Of a DNA stretch of 64,000 nt, positions 43,429 through 53,404 are shown piece after piece; positions within the stretch are counted from its first letter, which is position 1; each line of letters opens with the position of its first letter. The stretch lies in the NCBI RefSeq assembly GCF_013185185.1, contig NZ_JAAZWE010000002.1:248001-312000 (forward strand), given 5' to 3'. Both the position numbers and the translations under genes were made by a program. The notes below the pieces were generated by a model that did no database searches, was not told the origin of the DNA, and was given only the letters and a program-made list of their open reading frames with translations. The DNA comes from Saccharibacillus endophyticus (GTDB lineage Bacteria > Bacillota > Bacilli > Paenibacillales > Paenibacillaceae).

Positions 43429-44148
43429 ATGCTGCAAGCTTGTTTGAACGGCTCCCGGACCCGAGAAGACCATCCGGCGGTTCCTTATACATCGGAGGAA
43501 ATCGCAAGCGACGCCGAAAAATCGGTTCGTGCCGGAGCAGCCGAGCTGCATATCCATATTCGTGACCGGGAAGGCAAAGAAAGCCTTACGGCGGACGACG
43601 TCGCTCGCATTCTTTTGGCAGTACGCGAACGTGTGCCGGGCGTCCCTATCGGAATCTCGACCGCCTGGTCGATATTGCCGGATAGTGCGGCGCGCATGCA
43701 GCTTCTACGTTCTTGGCATGTCGTTCCGGACTACGTCTCGATCAATATCCATGAGCCTGATGCGGAATGGATCATTGCAACAGCGATGTCCCGGGGAATC
43801 GATGTTGAAGCCGGCCTTTGTTCCGAAGCGGATGCGGAACGCTTCGTCGCCATGCCCGGCTGCGAATCATGCCTGAGAGTGCTGATCGGGATTCATAATC
43901 CCCATCCCGGGCGGGAGTCTTCCATCGTGCGCAATATCCGCAAAGTATTGAAGCGCGCAGGGTGTACGCTGCCTATTCTGCTGCACGGCTCCGATGCGAC
44001 CATGTGGCCCATGTACATAGAGGCGATGCTGCAAGGATTCGGCGGTCGAATCGGACTTGAAGACGGCAGCATGCTGCTCTCCGGCCTTGCCGCCAAAGAT
44101 AATGAAGAATTGGTCCGGACGGCGAAGCTGATCGAAGGGCGTTTTTGA
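43429..44148 (+). CDS. BKACE-family (DUF849) beta-keto acid cleavage enzyme
   Basis: 239 residues. Members condense a beta-keto acid with acetyl-CoA in a TIM barrel with a zinc ion. HIHIRDREGKE near residue 40 gives the two His metal ligands, and the SINIHEPDAEW, AGLCSEADAERFV and IGLEDGSML blocks follow. It is shorter than the usual approximately 270-300 residues, and the N-terminal strand starts directly at LQACLNGSR. No acyl-CoA dehydrogenase or transferase gene is next to it, so the substrate is unknown. AAGGAGG lies before the ATG. Confidence 0.85.
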   Translation: MLQACLNGSRTREDHPAVPYTSEEIASDAEKSVRAGAAELHIHIRDREGKESLTADDVARILLAVRERVPGVPIGISTAWSILPDSAARMQLLRSWHVVPDYVSINIHEPDAEWIIATAMSRGIDVEAGLCSEADAERFVAMPGCESCLRVLIGIHNPHPGRESSIVRNIRKVLKRAGCTLPILLHGSDATMWPMYIEAMLQGFGGRIGLEDGSMLLSGLAAKDNEELVRTAKLIEGRF

Positions 44149-44193
44149 AACGTCGGACCGTCGCGCTTGACTCGATTATATACGCAAAACAAA

Positions 44194-44234
44194 CAGCCGT
44201 GCTTCTCTTTACGAGAAACACGGCTTCTTTTTTA
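44194..44234. terminator. Terminator between BKACE gene and catalase
   Basis: CAGCCGTG..TTCTC pairs with GAGAA..CACGGCT with a TTCTTTTTT run. It is likely used by the BKACE gene and, in reverse, by the convergent catalase. Confidence 0.8.
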
Positions 44235-44253
44235 TTCTATATCGCGCTTTGAC

Positions 44254-45156
44254 TTATTCTTTGATGTTGCCGGATTGCTTCAGGCGCTTCGCGATTTCTT
44301 TGAATTCGTCCGCTGAAATGCCCGGCGCGAATTCTTCGTCGAGCGGCGGCGCTTCCGGAATCGGCACGCCTTTCGGGACGCCGTGAATAACTTCGAGCGC
44401 CGATCCGTCTTCGGGGTGGGTCCCTTTCCAGATCTGATCGATCGTCGTAAAATCGTTATCGCTCCACGTGTACAGCTTCGTGTGCACGCCTTTTTCTTCG
44501 TACTTCCGGGATTCATTGAATTTCCGGTTATCCAGCGAAGGAATCGGAATCAACTTGGTGACATTGACGCCGGTTGCCACTTCGAGCGCTTTGGCATAGG
44601 CCACCACGTGAACGCCGCCGCGTACCAACAAGAAGCCGACCACGGCTCTGGCAGCAGGATGATCGGTCATTTCGTACACTTTCATCTTGTGCGTACGCGC
44701 CCCGCATTCCAGGAAGAAATTATGAAGCAGGTCCTCCACCAGATTGCCGCTGTTGAAAACGTTGGCGCCGGTCCACGGGTTCCCCATGGAATCGAACGGC
44801 ATCGCCCCTTGCGCGCCGGCCAGGAACGGATATGAGAAGCGGGCGTCTTTTACGGATTCGAGCGGATTTTTATCCGGGTCGCCCGGCGAAGTCGATCCTT
44901 GCATAATTTTATTGATGCCGTGGCTGACCAACTCGACGTGGCCCAGCTCCTCGGCCGTGATGCTCATCACGAGATCGTAGAACGGGCGAAGCTTGGACTT
45001 GGAGCGGAAATTAAACGATTGATACAGATAGTTGTTCAACGTGGACATCTCGCCGAACTTGCCTCCCAACAGCTCGTGCACCGCGGCGGCGGCGTTAGGA
45101 TCCGGCTTTTCAACATCGGGAATTTCGATCATGATCTCTTCCATACGTTTGAACAT
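44254..45156 (-). CDS. Manganese catalase
   Basis: 300 residues, a ferritin-like four-helix di-manganese protein that splits hydrogen peroxide. Ligand segments are visible: KFGEMSTLNNYLYQS (Glu about 36), ITAEELGHVELV (Glu and His about 66-70), ECGARTHKMKVY (Glu about 150) and RGGVHVVAYAKAL (His about 183). GAQGAMPFDSMGNPWTG is the family's active-site loop. The start has GGGAGGA at 8 nt. It appears monocistronic. Confidence 0.95.
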   Translation of the reverse strand: MFKRMEEIMIEIPDVEKPDPNAAAAVHELLGGKFGEMSTLNNYLYQSFNFRSKSKLRPFYDLVMSITAEELGHVELVSHGINKIMQGSTSPGDPDKNPLESVKDARFSYPFLAGAQGAMPFDSMGNPWTGANVFNSGNLVEDLLHNFFLECGARTHKMKVYEMTDHPAARAVVGFLLVRGGVHVVAYAKALEVATGVNVTKLIPIPSLDNRKFNESRKYEEKGVHTKLYTWSDNDFTTIDQIWKGTHPEDGSALEVIHGVPKGVPIPEAPPLDEEFAPGISADEFKEIAKRLKQSGNIKE

Positions 45157-45324
45157 GCAAGTCTTCCTCCCAATCGTAGATGAAGTGTATAACTATGCAC
45201 TATTAAACCCCCGGGATTTTTTCAAACAAAAAAAGCGAATAAATCGCTCCATATTCACACTTTTTTCAAAAATGGATCGACGGATCGTTCAGCCGATTCG
45301 GCAAACGGCGGGCGTTGAACAACA

Positions 45325-45366
45325 AAAAGCTCCGCGATCCTTTTGTAAAGGGATCGCGGAGCTTTG
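45325..45366 (-). terminator. Terminator of the licT-bglP operon
   Basis: AAAGCTCCGCGATCC pairs with GGATCGCGGAGCTTT around TTTTGTAAAG. On the minus strand the stem is followed by TTTTTGTT. It lies 55 bases beyond the bglP stop. Confidence 0.9.
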
Positions 45367-45420
45367 AATGCGGCATCTATCGACAGCCGAACCGCACTGC
45401 CGAGACGGACGGCGAACCGT

Positions 45421-47340
<1,920 letters not shown>

Positions 47341-47452
47341 CTATTGGATAATGACATGCCTGTTACCGATCGACCGCCGAGTTCGCTTTGCTGCGTTTTA
47401 TCCCGGAACCAACGAGCGCCGGCTGCCCGTTGCTTTCCCCGTAAAACGCAGA

Positions 47453-47560
47453 AAAACCTGAACTCGTGACGGAACAGACGGTTTTCGCGCAAAAAGACTT
47501 TCGCAAAAAACGTTCGTTCTCTCACCAGCTCAGGTTTTGCCTGCATGACCAGTTACACCC
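47453..47560 (-). promoter_or_regulatory. RAT antiterminator and terminator before bglP
   Basis: On the minus strand GGTGTAACTGGTCATGCAGG followed by CAAAACCTG (47560-47531) matches the ribonucleic antiterminator bound by LicT. Its 3' end AACCTGA can pair instead with TTCAGGTT (near 47458), which is followed by TTTTTC, making the alternative terminator. LicT binding would keep transcription going into bglP. Confidence 0.85.
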
Positions 47561-47599
47561 TGCGTCCGATAAAAAAATATGGAATTGATGGTGCGGATC

Positions 47600-48442
47600 T
47601 TATTCTTCCCCGCGCGTCGTGATGCGTTGGATATGAATCGTCAGATAAACGTATTCGTCTTTGCTGAGCGATTGATGGTACGTGCTTTGCAAGTAATCGT
47701 CGATCTTTTTGACGCAATCAAAGGCTTTGACATAGCTTTTGCGCACCTGCTCGTACAAGAAATCTTCACCGCTGTCTTGCACCTCATGACGCAGCAGCCG
47801 CATCGAGAAGTATTGCAAATGCGTCAGAAACCGCGAGTAGCTAAGCGAAGATTCGTCGAGCACGATGCCGTAGTGGTAGGTGACGATATTGAGGATATGA
47901 TGCACGATCTCCGTCATCTCCATCGTCAGGCGCATCTCTGCACCGTCGGTACGCGCGTTGACGATATGCAGGGCGATAAAGCCCGCTTCGTCTTCCGGCA
48001 GCCGAACGTCCAGCTGCTCTTTGATCATCTTGAGCGCATCCTGCCCGATGGCATACTCTTTTTTATAAAAACGCTTGATTTCGAACAGCATCGCGTTTTT
48101 GAAATCGATGCCTTTGCTGTGCCGATCGATCGCGTACGAGATATGGTCGGTCAGCGACAGATAGATATTATCGTTCAATTCTTCGCCGAGCACCCGGCCC
48201 GCGTGTTCGACGATCGACTTCACCGTCTCCAAATGCGCGACCGGAATATCGTTCAACAGTTCGGTCAATCTCGCGGTAAGCTCATTCGTGTTCAACATGA
48301 AGATTTTATCGATCTTATGTTCATCGACGGCGTCCCCGATGACTTTGTTAAAAGAGATTCCCCGTCCCATCACGATGACTTCTTTCCCTTTCGCGTTACG
48401 GGTCAGCAGCACATTGTTATTCAGCACTTTTTCTATAATCAT
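47600..48442 (-). CDS. licT: BglG/LicT-family transcriptional antiterminator
   Basis: 280 residues from ATG 48442, with CGGGAG at 8 nt. The N-terminal CAT RNA-binding domain (KVLNNNVLLTRNAKGKEVIV, then MGRGISF) is followed by two PTS regulation domains with the regulatory histidines in LTDHISYAIDRH and the late LTIHIQRI. When beta-glucosides are taken up, BglP stops phosphorylating PRD1 and the dimer binds RAT hairpins. It precedes bglP and its own leader has a RAT, so it is autoregulated. Confidence 0.94.
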   Translation of the reverse strand: MIIEKVLNNNVLLTRNAKGKEVIVMGRGISFNKVIGDAVDEHKIDKIFMLNTNELTARLTELLNDIPVAHLETVKSIVEHAGRVLGEELNDNIYLSLTDHISYAIDRHSKGIDFKNAMLFEIKRFYKKEYAIGQDALKMIKEQLDVRLPEDEAGFIALHIVNARTDGAEMRLTMEMTEIVHHILNIVTYHYGIVLDESSLSYSRFLTHLQYFSMRLLRHEVQDSGEDFLYEQVRKSYVKAFDCVKKIDDYLQSTYHQSLSKDEYVYLTIHIQRITTRGEE

Positions 48443-48513
48443 TCTTCTCACTCCCGACTGCCATCGCGCATTTAAGATTGCCCGCTGCCGAAGCTTTTGA
48501 GCAATTCAGAGAT

Positions 48514-48625
48514 AAAAAAAGCCTAAGTTAATGCAAATATCATCAAGTCGGGCAGTCGAAAAGACTCCCGGAGTTAATAATATTTGAGTTAACTTAGGCA
48601 TTGCCCGCATTACCGGTCACAATCC
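48514..48625 (-). promoter_or_regulatory. RAT antiterminator and long terminator before licT
   Basis: GGATTGTGACCGGTAATGCG followed by GGCAATGCCTAAG (48625-48593) is a close match to the LicT RAT. Its last bases overlap a terminator whose stem GCCTAAGTTAA..CAAATAT / ATATTTG..TTAACTTAGGC (48599-48580 with 48540-48521) exceeds 18 bp, with a second inner stem, and ends in TTTTTTT. Without LicT the transcript should stop before licT. Confidence 0.85.
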
Positions 48626-48638
48626 TGTTGTCTGCCCC

Positions 48639-48668
48639 ATTGTAGCACAGCGTATAAAGCGATTACAA
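48639..48668 (-). promoter_or_regulatory. Promoter with cre-like site for licT-bglP
   Basis: TTGTAA (48668-48663), an 18-nt spacer and TACAAT (48644-48639). The spacer sequence TTGTAATCGCTTTAT (48668-48654) agrees with the CcpA catabolite-responsive element consensus at all but one defined position. CcpA bound there would block this promoter when preferred sugars are present. Confidence 0.7.
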
Positions 48669-48719
48669 GACGCAAGCTTGATTTTTTTGAAAAAAGGACA
48701 ATGGACGAGGGAAAGCCCC

Positions 48720-49154
48720 TCAGTCCAGTCTTTGACGAAATCCGCGCACATCTTCCGTATAGCCGAGCGATTCGTAAAACGCATGAGCTTCCTTGCGGAA
48801 CCCGCTTGATACAAGCAGCGCATAGGCGCAACGGCGTTCGCGAGCGATCCGCTCCGCCTCTTGCATCAGCAGCTTGCCCACCTTTTTACCGCGAAAAGCT
48901 TCCGATACGATCACATTCTCAATAACCATAAAAGGACGGCATTCGCCAATTAAATCTTCGCAAATCACGCCCATGAGGCTCCCTGCCAACCGTCCGTCTT
49001 CAAAAGCCCCCAGCAATCGGTAATTGTCGTCGGACGCAATCTTGTCAAAGGTGCCGCGCATCGCTTCGGGCGACGATTTTTCTTCAACCAATTCCCCGTA
49101 GAGGGCAGCAAGCTGCGGCAGATCGCCGACTTGCAGCATACGAATTTCGATCAT
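48720..49154 (-). CDS. GNAT-family N-acetyltransferase
   Basis: 144 residues. VIENVIVSEAFRGKKVGKLL with MQEAE is motif A, and KEAHAFYESLGYTED is motif B, a layout shared with many small amino-group acetyltransferases. GGAGGA precedes the ATG. The start codon directly follows the stop codon of the remnant at 49155, so it once formed, or forms, part of a run of genes with it. Confidence 0.88.
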   Translation of the reverse strand: MIEIRMLQVGDLPQLAALYGELVEEKSSPEAMRGTFDKIASDDNYRLLGAFEDGRLAGSLMGVICEDLIGECRPFMVIENVIVSEAFRGKKVGKLLMQEAERIARERRCAYALLVSSGFRKEAHAFYESLGYTEDVRGFRQRLD

Positions 49155-49261
49155 TTATTTTTCCTCCAAAACCGCTTTTTCAAAAATCAAGCTCTCGTCG
49201 CGCGGATGTCCGGGATTGCGAATGCCGACGCGCGCGAACCCGCATTTGCGTTCAAGATTGA
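49155..49261 (-). pseudogene. C-terminal remnant of a GNAT acetyltransferase
   Basis: The minus-strand frame ending at TAA 49157 reads NLERKCGFARVGIRNPGHPR then DESLIFEKAVLEEK. This corresponds to the last helix and strand of GNATs (Y-x-K-x-G-F-x-x-V-G, then E-K at the end). There is no start and no acetyl-CoA motif: the upstream part is replaced by the end of the membrane-protein gene. It looks like a deletion remnant. Confidence 0.6.
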
Positions 49262-49653
49262 ACTTCCTTCATGGTCGGAATATCTTCGTTTTCTTTGGCC
49301 CGCGGTTGATCTGCGGGGAAGGTCGGAAGCTTCGGCCCCCCGTTCCCTTCGCTCGCAACCGGGCGAACCGGGGCAGGCATTCGTTCGCGATTAGACTCCG
49401 GGCGGAAAAACTCGATAGCCAGAATCACGATGCCCGCGGCAAACATTAACACACCGATGGCAAAAGGAAGTCCGAGTGCCATGCTTTGCTTCAAATCCGC
49501 TTCGTAAGGCCCTCCGCCGAAGATCGCATACCAGACCCGCGTTCCGTCCCATGAAGACATATTCGGCACGAACAGCACGGCCGCGATGAATATGAAGCCG
49601 ACGATCCAGGTTCCCGCAAGCGTAAGCACAGAGCCGATTATGATTTTTTTCAT
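49252..49653 (-). CDS. Small membrane protein of unknown function
   Basis: 133 residues with two hydrophobic segments (about 7-30 and 60-83), an intervening GYxAIFGG-like loop, and a hydrophilic Pro/Glu-rich C-terminal tail of about 45 residues. No signal-peptide cleavage site is clear. I recognise no family. It overlaps the DUF2809 gene start/stop by 4 bases (ATGA), so they are translated together. Confidence 0.65.
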   Translation of the reverse strand: MKKIIIGSVLTLAGTWIVGFIFIAAVLFVPNMSSWDGTRVWYAIFGGGPYEADLKQSMALGLPFAIGVLMFAAGIVILAIEFFRPESNRERMPAPVRPVASEGNGGPKLPTFPADQPRAKENEDIPTMKEVQS

Positions 49654-50114
49654 CTATTCTCCTCCTTGCTCGAATTCGTATCCGTGTTCCGGCTCCATAG
49701 GTGCAACACGCTGATATCCGCGCCCCAACACACAATAATCCCTGCCGCGTAACGTACCAAGTCGACCGCCAGAAACCCGCGTCCCAACACTAGCGCACCG
49801 AGTGTCGTGGAGCGCAGCGCATCCAACCATTCCGCGCGATAAAGCTGGCTGAATTCTATTCCGAAGCTAAGCAGCAATGCACCGAGCGCGCATATCCATG
49901 TCCGATAACCGGGAATCAGCATACGAACAAGCAAATAAACCAGCGCTGCCCATAACGCGTCTCCCGCATGATTTGCCCAAAATTCGGGCAGCATGCCGGC
50001 ATAGGCTCTCGAAGCTAACCCCAGCAGCATTACAATCATCAGCGCGATCAGGTAGAACGTGCGCTTGCGCAGATCAAATCGCTTGCGATGACGAGTTTTG
50101 CGTTCGCTTCTCAT
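49650..50114 (-). CDS. DUF2809 membrane protein
   Basis: 154 residues with four predicted membrane helices. GDALWAALVYLLVRML and FGIEFSQLYRAEWLDALRST, with TLGALVLGRGF, are the family signature. The function of DUF2809 is unknown. A basic N-terminus (SERKTRHRKRFDLRKR) is cytoplasmic. It overlaps the histidine phosphatase gene by 4 bases, so the three genes 49252-50644 form an operon. Confidence 0.85.
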   Translation of the reverse strand: MRSERKTRHRKRFDLRKRTFYLIALMIVMLLGLASRAYAGMLPEFWANHAGDALWAALVYLLVRMLIPGYRTWICALGALLLSFGIEFSQLYRAEWLDALRSTTLGALVLGRGFLAVDLVRYAAGIIVCWGADISVLHLWSRNTDTNSSKEENR

Positions 50115-50644
50115 TTCCCGTATCCCTCATACTCGACAATCTCGCCTTGAGCGATATCGGCGCGCCCGACCAGCGTGCCGAATATCGTGCCGTGCCCGGC
50201 CACGATCACCTTCGAATATTCCCGGTACCGATCCAGCACGCCTTCGATCCGACGAAGAAGGGAATCGCGGCTTTCCCATAATTTCCGTTCGCCCGCCGGG
50301 TGCGTTCCGCCGTAACGATTGTAATCGTCACGCAGCTCGCGCATCCGCTCCTCGCTATTGTATTCGAACGTCAGATCGGGCTGCCATTCTCGTAAATCGT
50401 ATTCGACCGCGATATCCAGATCCAGCCGCCTCGACAAGATCGCGGCCGTCTGCATCGCGCGGGTATACGGCGAAGAGAGAATAAGCTCGGCGCGGCCCAG
50501 CCTTGGATCTTCTGCCGTCTCCAGAATCTGACTGCGCCCATGCGACGTCAAAGGCACCAAGTCGCGTCCGTTGCCTTTAAGATTAAGCGGTTTGTACGTA
50601 TGCCAATCCGGCTCGCCATGCCGAATCAAATAAAAAATCGTCAA
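50111..50644 (-). CDS. Histidine phosphatase family protein
   Basis: 177 residues from a TTG; AAAGGTG lies upstream. IFYLIRHGEPDWHTY contains the catalytic RHG motif, SSPYTRAMQTAAIL is the second block, and IVAGHGTIF holds the second His. This is the third member of the family in the window. It heads an operon with DUF2809 and a membrane protein. Confidence 0.88.
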   Translation of the reverse strand: MTIFYLIRHGEPDWHTYKPLNLKGNGRDLVPLTSHGRSQILETAEDPRLGRAELILSSPYTRAMQTAAILSRRLDLDIAVEYDLREWQPDLTFEYNSEERMRELRDDYNRYGGTHPAGERKLWESRDSLLRRIEGVLDRYREYSKVIVAGHGTIFGTLVGRADIAQGEIVEYEGYGK

Positions 50645-50677
50645 TTTCTTCGCACCTTTCCTTCAACCGGGCCTGCA

Positions 50678-50816
50678 AAATCAAATTCGCAGTAACCGAT
50701 TTTTTTCCCGACTCTCTCGACCGGATCGAAAGCGGCCCGATATGATGAATCTCATGCGCGATCACATCACGCATCACGTCGCCGCATATGAAATTCTGTA
50801 TTCGATCCCTCCACGG
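50678..50816 (-). pseudogene. DinB-family C-terminal remnant
   Basis: An open minus-strand stretch encodes PWRDRIQNFICGDVMRDVIA then HEIHHIGPLSIRSRESGKKS and VTANLI. The H-E-x-H-H-x-G-x-L-S motif is the metal site and fourth helix of DinB/YfiT-type bundle proteins. A stop codon lies directly upstream of the Pro and no N-terminal two thirds can be found, so only the 3' end of the gene survives. It lies between a phosphatase operon and the divergent alkaline phosphatase. Confidence 0.65.
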
Positions 50817-51014
50817 TCAGGCTTGCTTTCACTGTACCTTCCCTTCATTAAAAATGGAAGCGCCGTTCGTACCAAAATCTTCTTGCTTTCAGCGTTTTGC
50901 GTTTTGCATATTTTTTACACAAGTATGTATGTGATTTCATATTCATGGATATACTTGAGCATGTGTTCAATTATTTTCGTTCCGAAAGATACATACTCAG
51001 AGGAGGATTTTACG

Positions 51015-52394
51015 ATGAATCGCTTGTTAAAAAAAGGACTGCCTGCCGTACTGGGTTTAACGCTTGCCGCGGCTCCCGCATGGATCGGTGCCACGACTCC
51101 GACAGCTCCTGCCGCACCAACCGCGACTCAAGCTCAAGCAGACGGCACGGTCAAAAACGTCATCTTTCTGATCGGCGACGGAATGGGTCCTTCCTACACG
51201 GCCGCATACCGTTACATGATCGATAAAGCCTCTACGCCGACGATGGAAAAAACCGTATTCGATCCGTACCTTGTCGGCATGCAAACCACGTACCCTGAAG
51301 ACGAGCATCAGAACATTACCGATTCCGCTTCGGCGGCGACCGCGATGTCGGCAGCCGTCAAGACTTATAACGCAGCGATCGCTGTCGATAACGACCAGAC
51401 GGAAGTCAAGACGGTTCTGGAACAAGCCAAAGAAAACGGAATGTCCACCGGGCTCGTCGCGACTTCCGAGATCACGCATGCTACGCCGGCTGCCTACGGC
51501 GCGCACGATATCAGCCGGAAAAACATGGACGCCATCGCCGACGACTATTTCGACGAAATGATCGGCGGACAGCACAAGATCGACGTCCTGCTCGGCGGCG
51601 GAAAAAGCAATTTCGCGCGTAAAGACCGCGATTTGACTGCCGAATTCAAAAAAGCGGGCTTCGGTTATGTAACGGACCGCAAAGGGCTTTTGGCCAATAA
51701 AGACGAACAGCTGCTGGGCTTGTTCGCCGACGGCGGCCTGGATAAGATGATCGATCGCACGTCCGCCACGCCTTCCCTGAAAGAAATGACGAATGCCGCA
51801 CTCGACCGCCTGAGCGACAACGACAAAGGCTTTTTCCTGATGGTCGAAGGCAGTCAGATCGACTGGGCAGGCCATGATAACGATATCGTCGGAGCGATGA
51901 GCGAGATGGAAGACTTCGCGGGCGCGTTCCAAGCCGCGATCGATTTCGCGAAAAAAGACGGCAATACGCTCGTTGTCGCTACGGCCGACCATTCGACAGG
52001 CGGACTTAGCCTCGGCGCAAACGGCGAATACAATTTCAACGTCGCGCCGATCAAAGCGGCCGTTCGTACCCCGGACTATATGGCAGCCAAAATCGCGGCC
52101 GGCGAGTCCGTCGATAAAGTGCTGCTCCAGAACATCAAGCTGAAGCTAACGGCCGCAGAACGGGCCTCCGTGAAAAAAGCAGCCGAAAGCAAAGACGCGA
52201 CGACGATCGATAACGCGATCGAAGCGATCTTCAATGCCCGCTCGTTCACCGGTTGGACGACCGGCGGCCATACGGGGGAAGATGTTCCGGTCTATGCTTA
52301 CGGCCCGAGCAGCGATCGGTTCGCGGGTCTGATCGACAACACGGACAATGCGAAGATCATTTTCGAACTGTTGGGCGGAAAACCGACGCGTTAA
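51015..52394 (+). CDS. phoA: Secreted alkaline phosphatase
   Basis: 459 residues from ATG 51015 with AGAGGAGGA upstream; a longer frame from 50742 is not supported. Signal peptide 1 to about 42 (KK, hydrophobic core, AQA-like site). GDGMG at 54-58 binds metal, and Ser104 in TDSASAATA is the catalytic nucleophile. The later ATADHSTGG and GGHTGEDVPVYAYG supply metal-binding His and Asp residues. It releases phosphate from esters outside the cell. It is monocistronic, and no clear Pho box was recognised. The symbol names the family, not a specific orthologue. Confidence 0.93.
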   Translation: MNRLLKKGLPAVLGLTLAAAPAWIGATTPTAPAAPTATQAQADGTVKNVIFLIGDGMGPSYTAAYRYMIDKASTPTMEKTVFDPYLVGMQTTYPEDEHQNITDSASAATAMSAAVKTYNAAIAVDNDQTEVKTVLEQAKENGMSTGLVATSEITHATPAAYGAHDISRKNMDAIADDYFDEMIGGQHKIDVLLGGGKSNFARKDRDLTAEFKKAGFGYVTDRKGLLANKDEQLLGLFADGGLDKMIDRTSATPSLKEMTNAALDRLSDNDKGFFLMVEGSQIDWAGHDNDIVGAMSEMEDFAGAFQAAIDFAKKDGNTLVVATADHSTGGLSLGANGEYNFNVAPIKAAVRTPDYMAAKIAAGESVDKVLLQNIKLKLTAAERASVKKAAESKDATTIDNAIEAIFNARSFTGWTTGGHTGEDVPVYAYGPSSDRFAGLIDNTDNAKIIFELLGGKPTR

Positions 52395-52514
52395 CAAATG
52401 GATAGCCGAATAAACAAAATCAACGTTTGAACGCAGCCAGCACGCAGCCCTCGCGGTTACGTGCTTTTTGCGCGCATTAAGCATCAACGTACCGCAGTTG
52501 ATCCGCAGCTGCTT

Positions 52515-53138
52515 TTAACGGCGGCGGTTGGCGCGGACGGCTTTGATTACCGTAAATACCGTAAGCAGCAGGACAAGCGCACCGCCGGCCCACCATAGTA
52601 ACGATGAAGCTCCGTCCAAGGTTCCCCAGTCTCCGCCGGGAGTTCCGGGGGAAGAGCCTGAGAGAAGCTCAACAGGTTCGCCCAACTTTTTCACGGCTGC
52701 GGGATCGGTCGTTCCCTGATAGGCTTCGCTGCCGGAGCACAATGTGGTGGTAGGCATTCCGTTTCCTTGTTTAGCAAACACCAGATATTTTTCTCCCTGC
52801 ACAAACTCCATGCCGCAAGATGCGGAAAATGCAGCGCTGTAGAGCGTCGTCGTTTCGTAAACTTCGCCTTTCCAGGCTTGATCGACTTCGAACACGTAAT
52901 ATACCGGATCGGCGCTTGAACGAAGGCCGCTTAAATCGGGCGGCGTTTCTCGCCGTTCCGCGACGGTTCCGGCAAAAATGCGGTCTGCGTAAGCAATGGA
53001 ACTGTTCGTATCCGATATCGCGCAGCTGCATGCGATAGCCGGCTTTGCAGCAATCGTAAGCCCGGCTCCCAGCGTCGTAACGGCGATCATCAGGAGCAGC
53101 AGCAAAGATAGGACTCCTCGGTGTCTGCTGGCGTTCAT
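52515..53138 (-). CDS. Secreted, membrane-anchored NTR/TIMP-like protein
   Basis: 207 residues from MNASRHRGVLSLLLLLMIAV, with GAGGAGGG upstream. Signal peptide to about residue 34 (TIAAKPAIACSC). The mature N-terminus has Cys-Ser-Cys followed by a YADRIFAGTVAER..YYVFEVDQAWKG pattern typical of bacterial NTR-like (tissue inhibitor of metalloprotease) modules, with a later SASCGMEF and LCSGS for disulfides. A Gly/Ser/Pro stretch and one C-terminal membrane helix with RANRRR anchor it outside. Function unknown. Confidence 0.7.
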   Translation of the reverse strand: MNASRHRGVLSLLLLLMIAVTTLGAGLTIAAKPAIACSCAISDTNSSIAYADRIFAGTVAERRETPPDLSGLRSSADPVYYVFEVDQAWKGEVYETTTLYSAAFSASCGMEFVQGEKYLVFAKQGNGMPTTTLCSGSEAYQGTTDPAAVKKLGEPVELLSGSSPGTPGGDWGTLDGASSLLWWAGGALVLLLTVFTVIKAVRANRRR

Positions 53139-53189
53139 AGCGGGTTCCCTCCTCTGTCCTTGTCTCATTATTCTCTAAACGCAAAAAGA

Positions 53190-53208
53190 AGGACGCAAGT
53201 TGCGTCCT
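53190..53208 (-). terminator. Short hairpin upstream of the NTR-like gene
   Basis: AGGACGCAA-g-TTGCGTCCT (9-bp perfect arms) followed on the minus strand by TTCTTTTTGC, a weak terminator for the gene at 53368. Confidence 0.6.
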
Positions 53209-53308
53209 CCCGAAATTTGTTGCTTGTTCGATTACCATAAAGAGGCGAGGTAAGTACGGACATAGTCCGGGTCTCGATACAATCGATCGCTGTTCAACAC
53301 TTCAGCAC

Positions 53309-53404
53309 CTTGTCAACGCTAAAAGTAAGGTTACGCCTGGCTAAAACACACCTAAAGCGTGTGTATTTCAGCCAAGCGTAATCCTCTGATTAAGAGTTGA
53401 CAAG
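53309..53404. repeat. Long palindrome overlapping the 3' end of the gene at 53368
   Basis: CTTGTCAAC (53309-53317) pairs perfectly with GTTGACAAG (53396-53404). Inside, GGTTACGCCTGGCT pairs with AGCCAAGCGTAATCC, then ACACAC with GTGTGT around AAAGC. Nearly the whole 96 bases fold into one stem, and its right arm encodes the last dozen residues of the hypothetical protein. This fits insertion of a small palindromic element. Confidence 0.65.

Noticed and set aside
50850..51000. Pho box upstream of alkaline phosphatase
   Set aside because: Only one TTTACA-like hexamer is visible; the regular array of four repeats needed for PhoP is not.
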